In this document: in pieces, positions 1-10,684 of the stretch | Layout of the letters: each line of letters starts with the position of its first letter | Numbering within the stretch: the stretch's first letter is position 1 | Assembly (NCBI GenBank): GCA_033557465.1 | Contig: CM066033.1 | Location: 388,065,289 to 388,129,288, forward strand | From: Ichthyophis bannanicus | Lineage: Eukaryota > Chordata > Amphibia > Gymnophiona > Ichthyophiidae | Direction: 5' to 3' | DNA length: 64,000 bases | Position numbers and translations under genes: made by a program | The notes under the pieces: model-generated | Told to the model about the DNA's origin: nothing | The model's input: only the letters and a program-made list of their open reading frames with translations | The model's database searches: none

Positions 1-234
1 ACCTGTAACTTTTACCAGTGCCTGCTTTGAGGGCTGATGTCATATTTGGTACTCCTGTCTGTTAATTGGAGGGATTGCTTGTTGTTGTTTGGGTTCATTG
101 TTTACCTTGCATAGCTGTTTTGGACATTGTGCTTTTGTTGTCTGGATCTGCTTGATAATATTAATAAAAATGAGTTTCACTAAACGTACTGATCGTAGGA
201 AAAGCTAAAAACATACCTTACCTGTAAGCCACAG
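1..234. other. Unassigned left edge
   Basis: No coding similarity recognised. The stretch lies outside the internal complementary region of the adjacent DIRS-B1 element. In the complete copy DIRS-B2 about 300-400 bp of non-coding sequence separates this region from the left terminal repeat, so it is probably the equivalent spacer with the left repeat off the window. An AATAAA motif occurs near 163. Confidence 0.3.
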
Positions 235-274
235 AAATATGTCAGGCTTCGGTTTGCCTGTGCATGCTGGGAGG

Positions 275-400
275 GACATGGGACTAGATTGGTTCCACTC
301 CAGGAACAACAATTAGCAGGTAAGCCTAATTTTACCTTCCTGATCGTGTCCCCAGTCTAGTCCCGGAACCTCTGGGTCAGTACCAGAGCAGTACAGGAAC
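275..400. repeat. DIRS-B1 internal complementary region
   Basis: Back-to-back junction of the two element tips. Positions 337-376 are the exact reverse complement of the right tip 5736-5775. Positions about 281-336 (GGAACAACAATTAGCAGG and neighbours) correspond to the left-tip half, as judged from the homologous DIRS-B2 copy, where both halves can be matched to their tips. Confidence 0.8.
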
Positions 401-1135
401 TCAAGCATGGGAGGGGCCCGGCAAACCAGCCTGAAGACCCTCTCTCCCAAACGAGGCCTCCTCCCGCATCTGCACATCGAGACAGTAGTGGCGAACAAAG
501 GAACTCAAAGAAGACCACGTCGCTGCTTTACAAATCTCTACTGGCGACACCAAACGACGCTCCACCCAAGACGTAGCTTGAGCCCTAGTGGAATGAGCTC
601 GCAGACCTTCTGGCACCATCTTTCCCTTCAACATATAAGCCGTCGCAATAGCCTCCTTGATCCACCGAGCAATGGAGGACTTAGACGCCGCCTCCGCCTT
701 TTTCGGTCCCGCGAACACCACAAACAACCGGTCGGACATCCGAAAGGCCGCCGTTCCGAGCAGATACTTCAACGTACGTCGAACATCAAGGAGATGCAGC
801 TTCCGCAAGGAAGGACCCGGAACATCCGCGGTAAAGACCGGCAAAACAATCTCTTGGTTCATGTGGAAGGAAGAGACCACCTTCGGGAGAAAATCCGGAA
901 CCGGTCTCAAGACCACCTTGGTCGCAAAAAAGGAGAGGTAGGGCTCCCTGCAGGAAAGCGCCTGAAGCTCCGACACCCAGCGCGCTGAGCAAACCGCCAC
1001 CAGGAATACCGTCTTCAAAGTAAGGTCCTTAAGAGATGCCTGTGCTAACGGCTCAAAGGGCTCGCGCTCTAAAGCGTTCAACACGAAAGGCAGATGCCAC
1101 TTGGGAAAAACCGGCCTGGAGGGGGGGTCAAGCAA
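401..1135 (-). pseudogene. DIRS-B1 tyrosine recombinase, catalytic domain
   Basis: The C-terminal catalytic half of the DIRS tyrosine recombinase, which is known to integrate the circular DNA product without the staggered cuts used by DDE integrases. Visible residues: the first catalytic Arg in CSARWVSELQAL, the His-x-x-Arg box in AHSTRAQ, and the nucleophile Tyr in FVRHYCLD near the C-terminus. The N-terminal half of the same protein is in another frame (ending at 1128), so a frameshift near 1130 splits the gene. The tail after the Tyr continues about 20 residues and ends just before the internal complementary region. Confidence 0.82.
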
Positions 1136-2708
1136 GAGCTACCGCTCGCAAAAACCGCTTCACATCCCACTGAGTCGCCAGCGACTGACCAGCCAGCCTG
1201 CCCCTGTAACAGGCCAGCGCCGCCACCTGAACCCGCAACGAGGCCGCCGCCAGCCCCTTGTCAAAACCATCTTGTAAGAACTCCAGGATCTGGGGTACAG
1301 AGGCCTTCAGAGCTTCACAGTGTTTATCTGCACACCACGCCTCAAAAATTCTCCAAACCTGAACATACGCCAGGGAAGTAGAGCGTTTCCTAGACTTTAA
1401 TAAGGTAGAAATGACCGCCGGCGAGTATCCCCGGGACCTCAACCTAGCCCTTTCAAGAGCCAGGCCGTAAGCGAGAACCGATCCATGTGCGGCATGAGGA
1501 GCGGCCCCTGGGACAGAAGATCCACTCTGCAAGGAAGACGCCAGGGCTTCGCCACCAGAAGCCTCACCAGATCCCCGTACCATGGGCGATGTGGCCAATC
1601 TGGCGCTATCAGAATGACGTGTCCGCTGAACCTTTCTATCCTTTGCAGAACCCTGCCTACCAGGACCCACGGTGGAAAGACATACAGCAGCTGCCCCTCC
1701 GGCCAGACCTGCAGGAGGGCGTCCAGACCTTCCGACATGCGTTCCCTGCGCCTGCTGAAGAAGCGAGTGACCTTTGCGGACTGGAAGGTTGCCATGAGAT
1801 CCATCACCGGAACCCCCCATCGGCGAACAATCATGTCGAAGACTTCGGGGTGCAGTACCCACTCCCCCGGGTCCACCCGCACCCTGCTGAGAAAATCGGC
1901 CTCCACATTGTCCACCCCTGCTACATGGGCCGCCGCCAAGTACACGAGATTCGCTTCCGCCCAGGCACATAGGGCTGCGGCTTCGACCGCCAGCGTTGAG
2001 CTGCTGGTGCCCCCTTGTTTGTTGACATAGGCCACCGCCGTCGCGTTGTCGGACAACACTCTTACTGATTTTTCTGCGAGCTGGGAGTGAAACCCCCGCA
2101 AGGCCAGGGCGACCGCTCGTAATTCCAGCCTGTTGATCGCCCACTGACTCTCCTGCAGGGTCCAACGGCCTTGGGCAAACCTGCCCTCGCAATGAGCTCC
2201 CCAGCCCACCAAACTGGCGTCCGTCATCACTGCCACCCAGATCGGAGCCTCCAAGGACTTCCCCCGCTCCAGGGACTCGGGCAGCAACCACCAGTGGAGA
2301 GCCTGACGGACGTTCTCTGGGCAGACCAATCTCCGCGACAGCGGGTCCAACTGATGCGGCCACCGTCGTAGCAATGCTCTCTGCAGCGGCCGCATGTGAG
2401 CCCGGGCCCACGGCACCGTCTCTATCGCCGCTGCCATGGTGCCCAACACTTGTAGGTAATGCCATGCCGAGAGAGCCTTGAACTGCAGAAACCGGCGCAC
2501 CAGATTGCGTAGGGCCTGAGCTCGTTGCGCCGAGAGAAAAACTTTCCCAACCTGGGTGTCGAAACGCGCTCCCAGATATTCCAGGCTCTGAGAAGGTTGC
2601 AGGTGACTCTTCGCGACATTGACTATCCAGCCCAGACTCTCTAAAAACGTTACCACTCTGGCCGTAACCCTCTCGCTCTCGGCCTGAGATTTTGCCCGGA
2701 TGAGCCAA
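1128..2708 (-). pseudogene. DIRS-B1 tyrosine recombinase, N-terminal frame overlapping RT/RNase H
   Basis: A 526-codon open frame. Its last part (about 1128-1470) is the SAM-like core-binding domain of the recombinase, with YSPAVISTLLKSRKRSTS and the motif SLAYVQVWRIFEAWC. The upstream two thirds overlaps the RT/RNase H frame and shows no domain, yet stays open. The same phase relation is seen in DIRS-B2, DIRS-A' and DIRS-A2. Overlapping RT and YR frames are established for DIRS elements, so this may be real coding overlap. Where translation begins is not resolvable. Confidence 0.6.
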
Positions 2709-2815
2709 TCATCCAGATAAGGATGTACCAGGATGCCCTCCTTGCGCAGCGCAGCCGCTACCACTACCATGACCTTGGTGAAAACCCTCGGAGCCGTGGC
2801 TAGACCGAAAGGCAA
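1439..2815 (-). pseudogene. DIRS-B1 reverse transcriptase palm and RNase H
   Basis: Begins within the RT palm: MPFGLATAPRVFTKV followed by the catalytic box VHPYLDDWLIRAK. The RNase H domain follows with TDASLVGWGAHCEG, the Glu in NRLELRAVALALRG, the Asp in LSDNATAVAYVNKQGG and a C-terminal Asp in NVEADFLSR. The upstream palm (about 2816-3007) lies in the same element but is broken by a TAG in ILDL-x-GVN at 3008 and another stop near 2935. The protein would copy the element RNA and degrade the template strand. Confidence 0.85.
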
Positions 2816-3007
2816 TGCCTGAAACTGATAATGACCGAACGGAACTGCGAACCTGAGAAATCTGCAATGGTCCGGCCTTATAGGAATATGAAGATATGCC
2901 TCCGACAGGTCTAGCGACGTAAGATACTCTCCTCACTGCACAGCCACTATGACGGAACGCAGAGTCTCCATGTGAAAGTGCGACACTTGCAGACAATGGT
3001 TTACCCC

Positions 3008-4822
3008 CTAGAGGTCTAAGATCGGGCGAACTCTGCCATCTTTTTTCAGGACCACGAAGTAGATGGAGTAGCGACCGCATCCGGACTGGTCTGAGGGCAC
3101 AGGAACGATGGCTCTGAGATCCAGCAACCTTTGAACCGTCTCCGGTAAGGCCTTGCGCTTCGCGACTGACCTGCCGGGAGACCGAACAAAGGCGTCTCGC
3201 ACTGGATGCAAAAACTCCAGGGCATAGCCTTCTCGAATAAGCTCCAGCACCCACTGATCCGATGTGATTTGGACCCAGGCAGGATAAAACTTCTGCAGAC
3301 GCCCCCCTACAGGAACTAGAGGAGCCTGGGTCCCCCTCATCTCATTGCACCTTTTTGAAATTATTCGAAGAGGAGGAAGAGGGTCCAAAACCTCTTCCTG
3401 CTCCCGAAAGCCACGAAACCCCTGGTTTCGGTTGGGAAAACGCCCCCTCTGGCCCAAGGAGAATCTTTGGGAGCAAAAACGGTGAAACTCTCGCAGCTGA
3501 CCTCGACCTCCCAGAGCACCCCGGGCCCCCTTAGGCTTATCCTCCGGTAATCTCCCTCCTTTGGATTCACCGAAATCTTTAACCAGCTTCTCTAAATCTG
3601 CCCCGAAAAGAAGGCGCCCCTTAAAGGGAAGCTTATTCAATCTGGATTTCGAGGAGCTATCCGCCGCCCAATTACGGAGCCACAAATACCTTCTCACTGC
3701 GACCGCCGATGCCATACTTTCTGACAAACCTCTCATAAGATCATAATGAATATCCGCCAGGTAGGCCGCCCCTGACTCCAAACGGGCTGCCTCTCCCGCT
3801 AGTGGGATCGGCTGCCCCTCCTGCGACCACCGGAGACAGGCCCTAGCTACCCAAGCTCCACAAAAAGCCGCCTGCAGCGAAATCGCAATGACATCGAACA
3901 CCTGTCGCAATAATACATCCAGCTTTCTATCCTGACCATCCTTGAGTGCCGCGCTACCTTCTACCGGAATAGTAGTCTTCTTGGTGACGGCTGAGACAGC
4001 CGTATCCACTTTGGGAGACTTAAAAACCTCCTTATCCTGATCCAACAAGGGGTACAAACGGCCCATGACCCTGGCACCTTTCAGTGGGGCCTCGGGAACA
4101 TTCCATTCCTCCTGAATCATTTCTTGGAAAACTCTGTGGACCGGGAAAGCCCATTGAGTCTTTCTGAATACCTGCAACAATGGATCCTCAAGTGTCTCAT
4201 CCTCTGCGGCCCCCGGGACGGGCATATTGAGGGCCTTAAGCGTCTCCACAATGAGAGCTGGAAGCTCATCTCTCCTGAAGACTCGCACAACCCTGGATTG
4301 ATCTTCCCTCTCTGAAATTTCGCCTTCTTCCAGCTTCTCATCCAACGCCATACTGTGCTCCTCCTCATCCGACAGAGGATCCACCGAAGCTCCGGACTGC
4401 TCACCTAGTTCACCCTCTCTGCGGGCTCTCTTGCCTTCGCCCGGCATATCTGTACCCCGCAGGGACGCCGAGCGTTTCCGGGTGCCGCTGACATCCTTTG
4501 TAAGCTGCTGCTGCCCAGAATTCCCCAAGACTGTCTGCTGCAACAAAGCTACAAACTGTGGTAAAAAAATGGCAGATAGATCCGCTGGCAAGGGTGCCTG
4601 AGACGGAGTTGCGCCTGCACTGCAAGAAGGGCCCGCTACCGGCTCACTCGGCGCTAATGTAGGCCCTGGAGGGACCAAGCCTTCAGACGCTGGCCCCGGG
4701 ATAGCCTCTAACTGCTCCTGGACCTGTACCAGCTCCCCAGGCCCCCCTATACAAGCTTTGCAGGCCCCGGAGGTAGAGCTCTTCCGAGCTCCACATACCA
4801 TACACAATTGCTTGGCAGGCAT
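3008..4822 (-). pseudogene. DIRS-B1 gag-like ORF1 running into the RT N-terminus
   Basis: 604 codons from the ATG at 4822. The N-terminus has a C-x2-C pair (KQLCMVCGARK) followed by a second CKAC, probably a small zinc-binding module. Then come a Pro/Ala-rich region, an acidic stretch with EKLEEGEISEREDQ, and a helical gag core with FRRDELPALIVETLKALN and YDLMRGLSESMASAV. The C-terminal 140 residues are the RT fingers (TSDQWVLELIREGYALEF, then PVPSDQSGCGRYSIYFVV), so gag and RT are in one frame here. It ends at TAG in ILDL; related copies have Arg or Lys at that place, so this is a nonsense mutation. Confidence 0.8.
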
Positions 4823-5574
4823 TTTGCGGCTGAATAAACCCTCACGCAGACCGTGGCCAACGATTCAGCTGAACTGGAAATCTCCCGGTCTGCACGGGAG
4901 CCCCGTTTGTCCCTTTTTTTTTTTTTTTTTTTTTTAACACCTGCCGCCAAGCACTGAGCTGAACCCTGCAACAAACCGCCACAGAAAACCGCTTGGCAGA
5001 GGAGACTCGGCACGCCGCGGCCACACGGTAGGGCCACACTTCCAAAAGCATGCCAAAACCGCCGAGCGAAAGCTGACACAGCAATTAGCAGAAAAATGCT
5101 TACCTCGGGCGGCTGTAGGGGAGCCAACAGCTCCACTGGAAGGACTTCGCCTGTAGTCAGCTACGGGGATACTGAACACCCCGGGCCCCGATCTCACACT
5201 GTGCTGTGCCTTTCAAGCCGACAGCTCAGTGCAGCGGGAAGAAACGCCAGACGCACCAGCAGGCAGGGTCCTCTGCACGGCGTCGGTGAAACTCCGACTT
5301 GAGACTCCCCCTAAATCGACTGCTTCGTTCGTGCCTTCAGGCACCACTGCACCTCGGACAACGGTAACTGAGGAGGTAAGGCCCTCTCCTTTCCGGCAGC
5401 AAGCGTGAGACCAGAAGGGGAAAGGGGGGGGGGGGGGGAAACAGGAGAACAGAGACAGAAGTACAATAAGGAACTGAACTGAGGCCGAATTTAAAGGTAC
5501 AGCTCGCAAAAACAAGGCACTCAGGTAATTTTCTGTAAAGGACCCCAAAACCAACTACACTGTCCTAGATTCCT

Positions 5575-5775
5575 CAATGGTTTCTCAGGTGAGCCCGGAC
5601 CCCCGGGCTCCTATCTATCCAGCTACTTGGAGACTGAGGTAACTGATGGCAGGAGGTGGTTACCAGGGAGTTATACCAGTGAGGTCACAAAAGTGGGAGT
5701 TTCTCAGTCTCCAAGCTGCTGAATGAGATAGGCAACCCAGAGGTTCCGGGACTAGACTGGGGACACGATCAGGAA
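5575..5775 (-). repeat. DIRS-B1 right inverted terminal repeat (element 5' end)
   Basis: The tip reads, on the minus strand, TTCCTGATCGTGTCCCCAGT onward. It contains a long hairpin: the arm at 5621-5638 (AGCTACTTGGAGACTGAG) pairs with 5703-5720. A second inverted pair, GAGCCCGG / CCCGGGCTC, lies at about 5591-5611. Both hairpins recur in DIRS-B2 and DIRS-B3. This end should contain the promoter because it precedes ORF1. Confidence 0.8.
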
Positions 5776-8756
5776 ACAGTCTCTAAAATGCTCGTATGCA
5801 AATGCTAGAAGTATAAAAAATAAGATGGGAGAGTTAGAATATATAGCACTAAATGAAAGGTTAGATATGATTGGAATATCAGAGACATGGTGGAAGGAGG
5901 ACAACCAGTGGGACACTGATACCTGGGTACAAACTATATCGTAATGATAGAGCTGATCAAACTGGTGGAGGGGTTGCGCTCTATGTTAGAGAGGGCACTG
6001 AGTCAGAAAGGATTAAAGTTTTGCAGGAAACAAAATTTGCTGTAGAATCTCTATGGATTGAAATTCCATGTAAAAAGGGGAAGGCGATGGCAGTGGGGGT
6101 GTACTATCGACCACCTGGCCAGAATGAACAAATGGATGATGAAATGCTCAAAAAAAATCTAGGAAGCTAACAAACGTTACAGCGCGGTAATAATAATGGG
6201 TGATTTCAATTACCCCGGTATTGACTGGGTCAGTGTCATGGCAGGACATGCTAGGGAGGTAAAGTTCCTAGATGAAATAAATGACTGCTTCTTGGAGCAG
6301 CTGGTTCATGAACCGACTAGAGGGGAAGCCATATTAGAACTAGTCCTTAGTGGAACACCAGATCTAGTGTAAGAGATAAGGGTGTTGGGGCCACTTGGCA
6401 ACAGTGATCATAGCATGATCGCCTTTGATTTAATTAGTGGAAGAGGGATAAGTAAGGAAATCCACAGTACTACCTTTTAACTTTTGAAAGGGAGACTATG
6501 ATAAAATGAGGAAAATAGTTAAGAAAAAACCAAAAGGAGCAGTTGCAAAGTTTAAAGACTTACATCAAGCTTGGGTGTTGTTGAAAAATACTATCTTGGA
6601 AGCCCAGACCAGCTGTATTCCACGCTTTAAGAAAAGTGGAAGGAAGTCCAAAAAACTGCCAGCATGGTTTAAAGGGGAGGTCAGAGAGGCTGTTGCCAAA
6701 AAAGCATCTTTCAGGAAATGGAAAAGAGAGCCAAATGACGAAACCTGGAAACAGCACAAGCACTGGCAAGTCAAATGCAAGGCATTGATAAGGCAGGCAA
6801 AGGGAGAATTTGAGAAGCAGCTTGCTGCGGAAGCCAAAACACGAAAAAGACTTTTTCAAGTACTTTCATAGCAAAAAACCTGTGAGAGAGTCAGTTGGTC
6901 CATTAGATGATAAAGGGGTTAAAGGGGCACTAAGAGGCGACAAGGCGATAGCGGAGAGACTGAATGAATTCTTTGCTTCAGTCTTTACTGAGGAAGATGT
7001 AGGGATGTTACCCATGACTGAAGTGGTATTTAAAAGTGTGGAAGAATTGAAGGAAATATCGATACATCGGGAAGATGTATTACAACTATTAGATAAACTG
7101 AAGAGTAGCAAATCACCTGGGGGGTGGATGGTATACATCCAAGGGTGTTGAAAGAACTGAAATATGAGATTGCAGACCTGCTATTAGTAATCTGTGAACT
7201 ATCATTAAATTCATCTCTAATACCTGAAGATTGGAGGATCGCCAATGTAACACCAATTTTTAAAAAGGGTTCCAGGGGTGAACCGGGAAACTACAGACCG
7301 GTAAGCCTGACGTCAGTACCAGGAAAAATGGTAGAAACCATCATAAAGAATAAAATTACTCAGCATGTAGATAGTCATGGCCTAATGGGAGACAGCCAAC
7401 ATGGCTTTAGACAAGGAAGATCTTGTCTTACTAATCTGTTATGTTTTTTTGAAGGTGTGAATAAACAGGTGGACAAAGGTGAGTCGGTTGATGTAGTGTA
7501 TCTGGACTTTCAGAAAGCCTTTGACAATGTCTCTCATCAGTGACTTTTGGCAAAAGTAAAGAGTCATGGGATAGAAGGCAGTGTACTACTGTGGATCAGG
7601 AACTGGTTAAAAGATAGAAAGCAGAGGGTAGGGCTAAATGGTCAATTTTCCCAATGGAGAAAGGTGAATAGTGGTGTACCCCAGGGATCTGTGCTGGGTC
7701 TGCTGCTTTTTGACATATTCATAAATGACCTGGAAAGTGGAATAACGAGTGGGGTTATCAAATTTGCAGATGACACAAAACTATTTAAAGTTGTTAAAAC
7801 CCATGAGGATTGTGGAAACTTGCAAGAGGATCTTGATAAATTGGAAGACTGGGCATCAAAATGGCAGATTAAATTTAATGTGGACAAGTGCAAAGTTTTT
7901 GCACCTAGGGAAGAACAACCCAAAACTATGGTTACACGATGCAAGGTTCCACATTAGGAATCACCACCCAGGAAAAAGATTTAGGCGTCATTGTGGATAA
8001 CATGTTAAAACCCTTGGCCCAGTGTGCAGCGGCGGCCAAGAGAGCAAATAGAATGCTAGGTATCATAAGGAAAGGAATGGAAAATAAAACAAAAGATATT
8101 ATAATGCCTCTATATCGTTCCATGGTGAGACCGCATCTTGAATATTGTGTGCAATTCTGGTCGCCGTATCTTAAAAAGGATATAGCGATATTAGAAAAGG
8201 TTCAGAGAAGAGCCACCAAAATGGTAAAGGGGATGTTAGGATACTCCTATGAAGAAAGGCTAAAAAGGTTAGGGCTCTTTAACCTGGAAAAGAGACGGCT
8301 GAGGGGAGATATGATAGAAGTCTATAAATTAATGAACGGAGTGGAACAGGTTAATGTATATCGATTGTTTATGTTATCAGAATATAGAAAGACTAGGGGA
8401 CATGCAATGAAGCTACAGGGTAAACTATTTAAGACTAATAAGAGAAAATATTTTTTCACTCAACATGTAATCAAACTCTGGAATTTGTTACCAGAGGATG
8501 TAGTAAAGGCTGTTAGTGTAGCTGGGTTTAAAAAAGGTTTGGACAAGTTCCTGGAGGAAAGGTCCATAAACCATTATTAAGAAGGGACCCAGGATATCAA
8601 TGCTTGACCCATTACAAGCATTGTGGAACCTGTGTCTTTTGGGGAAACTGCTAGGTACGTATGACCTAGATTGGCCACTGTTGGAAACAGGATACTGGGC
8701 TTGATGGACCTTGGTTTGACCCAGTATGGCATATTTTATGTTCTTATATGTTCTTA
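5776..8756 (+). mobile_element. CR1-A LINE (CR1 clade)
   Basis: Starts in the endonuclease domain where DIRS-B1 ends and runs through RT to the 3' end. The tail has the widespread CR1-like sequence TACTGGGCTTGATGGACCTT and TATGTTCTTATATGTTCTTA direct repeats at 8738-8756. CR1 elements typically end in short octamer-like repeats rather than poly(A). Two reverse fragments of the same family lie at 15321-16584. Confidence 0.88.
5800..8580 (+). pseudogene. CR1-A ORF2 (endonuclease and reverse transcriptase), broken
   Basis: Apurinic-like endonuclease pieces: ANARSIKNKMGELE near 5805, ISETWWKE near 5880, VGVYYRPPGQNE near 6095 and GDFNYPGIDW near 6200. RT pieces: DGIHPRVLKELK at 7127, PEDWRIANVTPIFKKGS, GNYRPVSLTSVPGK at 7290, YLDFQKAFDNVSH at 7500, SGVPQGSVLG at 7670, and catalytic FADDTKLF at 7765. 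The C-terminal segment (7939-8580) is intact, with PHLEYCVQFWSPYLKKDI and RATKMVKGM. Stops and frameshifts occur around 5890, 6168, 6370, 6478, 6868, 7130, 7543 and 7950, so it is non-functional. Confidence 0.85.
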
Positions 8757-9036
8757 TGCTGTTAATATGCAGCTGTTATTGGGGAATTTTAACATTTCCA
8801 TTATTCATTGGTGGGAATATGATTGTTTTATTAATACTAAGTCTGCATAGGGTTTTGAGAAAATGCCTACTCATGAGAAGGGGGGGGGGGGGGCGCAACT
8901 GACTTGATTCTTGTCCCAGATGAATTGAAAATTAAGTTGATTTACCTCTCTCCAGCATACCCAGCATACCCTAATCTGACCACAGTAAGGTTTTGTTTTC
9001 CATGTTAATTCCACATGATAATGCTCCTGTAACAAG
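8757..9036 (+). mobile_element. Old L2-like LINE fragment, part 1 (endonuclease)
   Basis: A degenerate endonuclease remnant; translation gives LLLGNFNISIIHWW near 8775, recalling the GDFN motif. It is interrupted at 9037 by the pogo element and appears to continue at 10685 with the linker and RT of an L2-type LINE. A G homopolymer (about 8881-8894) lies inside it. Confidence 0.5.
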
Positions 9037-9038
9037 TA

Positions 9039-9065
9039 CCGTATTTTCGGGCATATAATGCGCAC
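9039..9065 (+). repeat. Left terminal inverted repeat of pogo element
   Basis: 27 nt matching the right repeat at about 22 positions, preceded by the TA target dinucleotide. Confidence 0.8.
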
Positions 9066-9202
9066 CCGCATATAAAGCACAATTTTCTGCCTGTCCCGCA
9101 TTTATTTTCTCACATAATGCGCACGCGCGTATAACACGCATGTGTCGATTGCACTGACGTGTATAAAAATTTTGCGATCTCTTCTATTATAATCCAGTCA
9201 TC

Positions 9203-10518
9203 ATGCCAGGAATTAAGCACAAGTCTTATACTGCGGACTTCAAGCTGAAAGTTGTGGCAAGAGCAGAACAAACAAGTAACAGAGCAGCAGCAAGAGAATT
9301 TGATGTTGGTGAGTCATCTGTTCGCGACTGGAGAAAGGAGAGAACGGCGCTAGAGGAGATGAACCCGCGAAAATGTGTGCGTCGAGGTCCAAAAGAAAAG
9401 TGGCCAGAGCTAGAGAGTGACTTAAACAAGTGGATTCTATCTAGAAGGGAGCAAAATCAAGCTGTCTCAACTATCGCAATTAAATTCAAAGCAAAACTGC
9501 TGGCCAATGAAAGAGGAATTTCAAGTTTCCACGCTAGTTTCAACTGGATTTGCAAATTTATGAAGAGGAATGGTCTTTCCGTGCGAATAAGAACAACTGT
9601 AGGCCAGAGGATTCTGGATGACTGGGAACAAAAGATGGCGGATTTCAGCACATTTGTCAGCAAAGAAATTTCTGAGTTCGGCATTTCGGCAACGGATGTT
9701 AACATGGATGAGGTTCCTGTGTCTTTTGACATTCCACCAACCAGGACTGTAGCTGCTTCGGGTTCAAAAACTGTCACAATAACAACAACTGGACACGAGA
9801 GGGCTTGCTTCACTGTAGTCCTGGGTTGCACAGCTAATGGGCATAAATTGAAGCCGATGGTTATTTTCAAACGAGTAACCATGCCCCGCGAAAGATTTCC
9901 ACAAGGTATTGTTGTCCACTGTAACAAAAAGGGGTAGATGGACTCTGAGGTCATGAAAATATGGATTGATAAATGTTATCGGGCCAGGCCTGGAGGTTTC
10001 TTTTCTAAAAGGTCTTTGTTGATCTTCGATTCCATGGCTGCCCATAAAGAAACAAATGTGCAAAATTATATTTATTCGGCAGGTGCCCATATCGCAGTGA
10101 TACCGGTGGTCTTACTTGCAAACTGCAGCCGCTAGATATAGCTGTTAATCACCCCTTCAAAACGTTCATCAGACGAGAGTGGGATAATTGGATGCAGCAT
10201 GGAATCCATGAATTCACTCCATCGGGACGATTAAAGAGGGCTACATTAATGGAAATCTGCAATTGGTTGTGTTCTGCTTGGGACAAAATATCCCCTGAAA
10301 CCATCAGAAATGGATTCCGAAAAGCAGGGATTGTTTATAAGAACGAGGATGGGGTGCGCAGTGATGACGAAGATGACGATGAAAACGTTGAAAGTAGTGA
10401 CGATGAAAGTGCATATGTTACGGAAGAGCGTCTTCAGACTGTTTTAAATTATTTCAATGATGATGTTGATGAGGGGAGTGATTTTGAAGGTTTTATGGAA
10501 TCGGATGATGAAAAGTAA
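9203..10518 (+). pseudogene. pogo-type transposase, two lesions
   Basis: Starts at ATG 9203. Residues about 5-50 form a psq/CENP-B-type helix-turn-helix (SYTADFKLKVVARAEQ, VGESSVRDWRKE). A second DNA-binding region follows at about 65-135, with QAVSTIAIKFKAKLL and FNWICKFMKRNGLSVR. The DDE/D catalytic domain begins near residue 165: first Asp in DVNMDEVPV (about D169), second in LLIFDSMAAH (near 10030), third in LQPLDIAVNHPF (10123-10158). The C-terminus is very acidic. Lesions: a TAG at 9935-9937 with the same frame continuing, and a one-base frameshift between about 10105 and 10123. All three catalytic Asp codons survive. It would cut and paste the element by its inverted repeats. A domesticated host gene is unlikely given the repeats, TA duplication and lesions. 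Confidence 0.87.
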
Positions 10519-10655
10519 TTAAATATATTTTTGTACCAAGATATTCTTGTGGTGCCTCTTTTTTGGGATCAGCTACTTGCAATAAAGTTTTGGTATAGTG
10601 CGCCCTCGAAAATACCACGCGGGAGGGTTGCGCTGTAAGTAAAAAAGTGTATAAC

Positions 10656-10682
10656 GCGCGCGGTATATGCGCGCAAATACGG
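10656..10682 (-). repeat. Right terminal inverted repeat of pogo element
   Basis: Inverted match to 9039-9065, followed by TA. The CCGTATTT tip is shared exactly. Confidence 0.8.
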
Positions 10683-10684
10683 TA

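Larger units (their letters stand above)
235..5775 (-). mobile_element. DIRS-B1 tyrosine-recombinase retrotransposon
   Basis: The element reads right to left. It has a right inverted terminal repeat (to 5775), a gag-like ORF (4822-3008), RT/RNase H (about 3007-1439), a tyrosine recombinase (about 2708-401) and an internal complementary region (about 275-400). The last 40 nt of the right tip (5736-5775) are a perfect reverse complement of 337-376, as expected for the DIRS replication scheme in which this region templates closure of a circular DNA. On the right it abuts CR1-A sequence at about 5776. The left tip is not found in the window. It has nonsense and frameshift lesions, so this copy is not expected to be autonomous. 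Confidence 0.88.
9037..10684 (+). mobile_element. pogo/Tigger-type DNA transposon
   Basis: A 1644-bp element (9039-10682) flanked by TA on both sides (9037-9038 and 10683-10684), the target duplication expected of Tc1/mariner and pogo elements. The terminal inverted repeats begin CCGTATTTTCGGGCATATAA on the left and, read inward on the minus strand, CCGTATTTGCGCGCATATAC on the right. A single transposase gene fills the interior with a roughly 160-bp 5' and 165-bp 3' non-coding margin. The margins repeat GCGC/TATA-rich motifs. It sits inside an older L2-like LINE. Confidence 0.88.

Noticed and set aside
407..988. Plus-strand open frames over DIRS-B1 (407-988, 1485-2030 and similar)
   Set aside because: They are antisense to the recombinase and RT/RNase H, have no domains, and follow from the base composition of the real frames.
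9203..10518. Possibility of a domesticated pogo-derived host gene
   Set aside because: Terminal inverted repeats and TA duplication are present and the frame has a nonsense codon and a frameshift.
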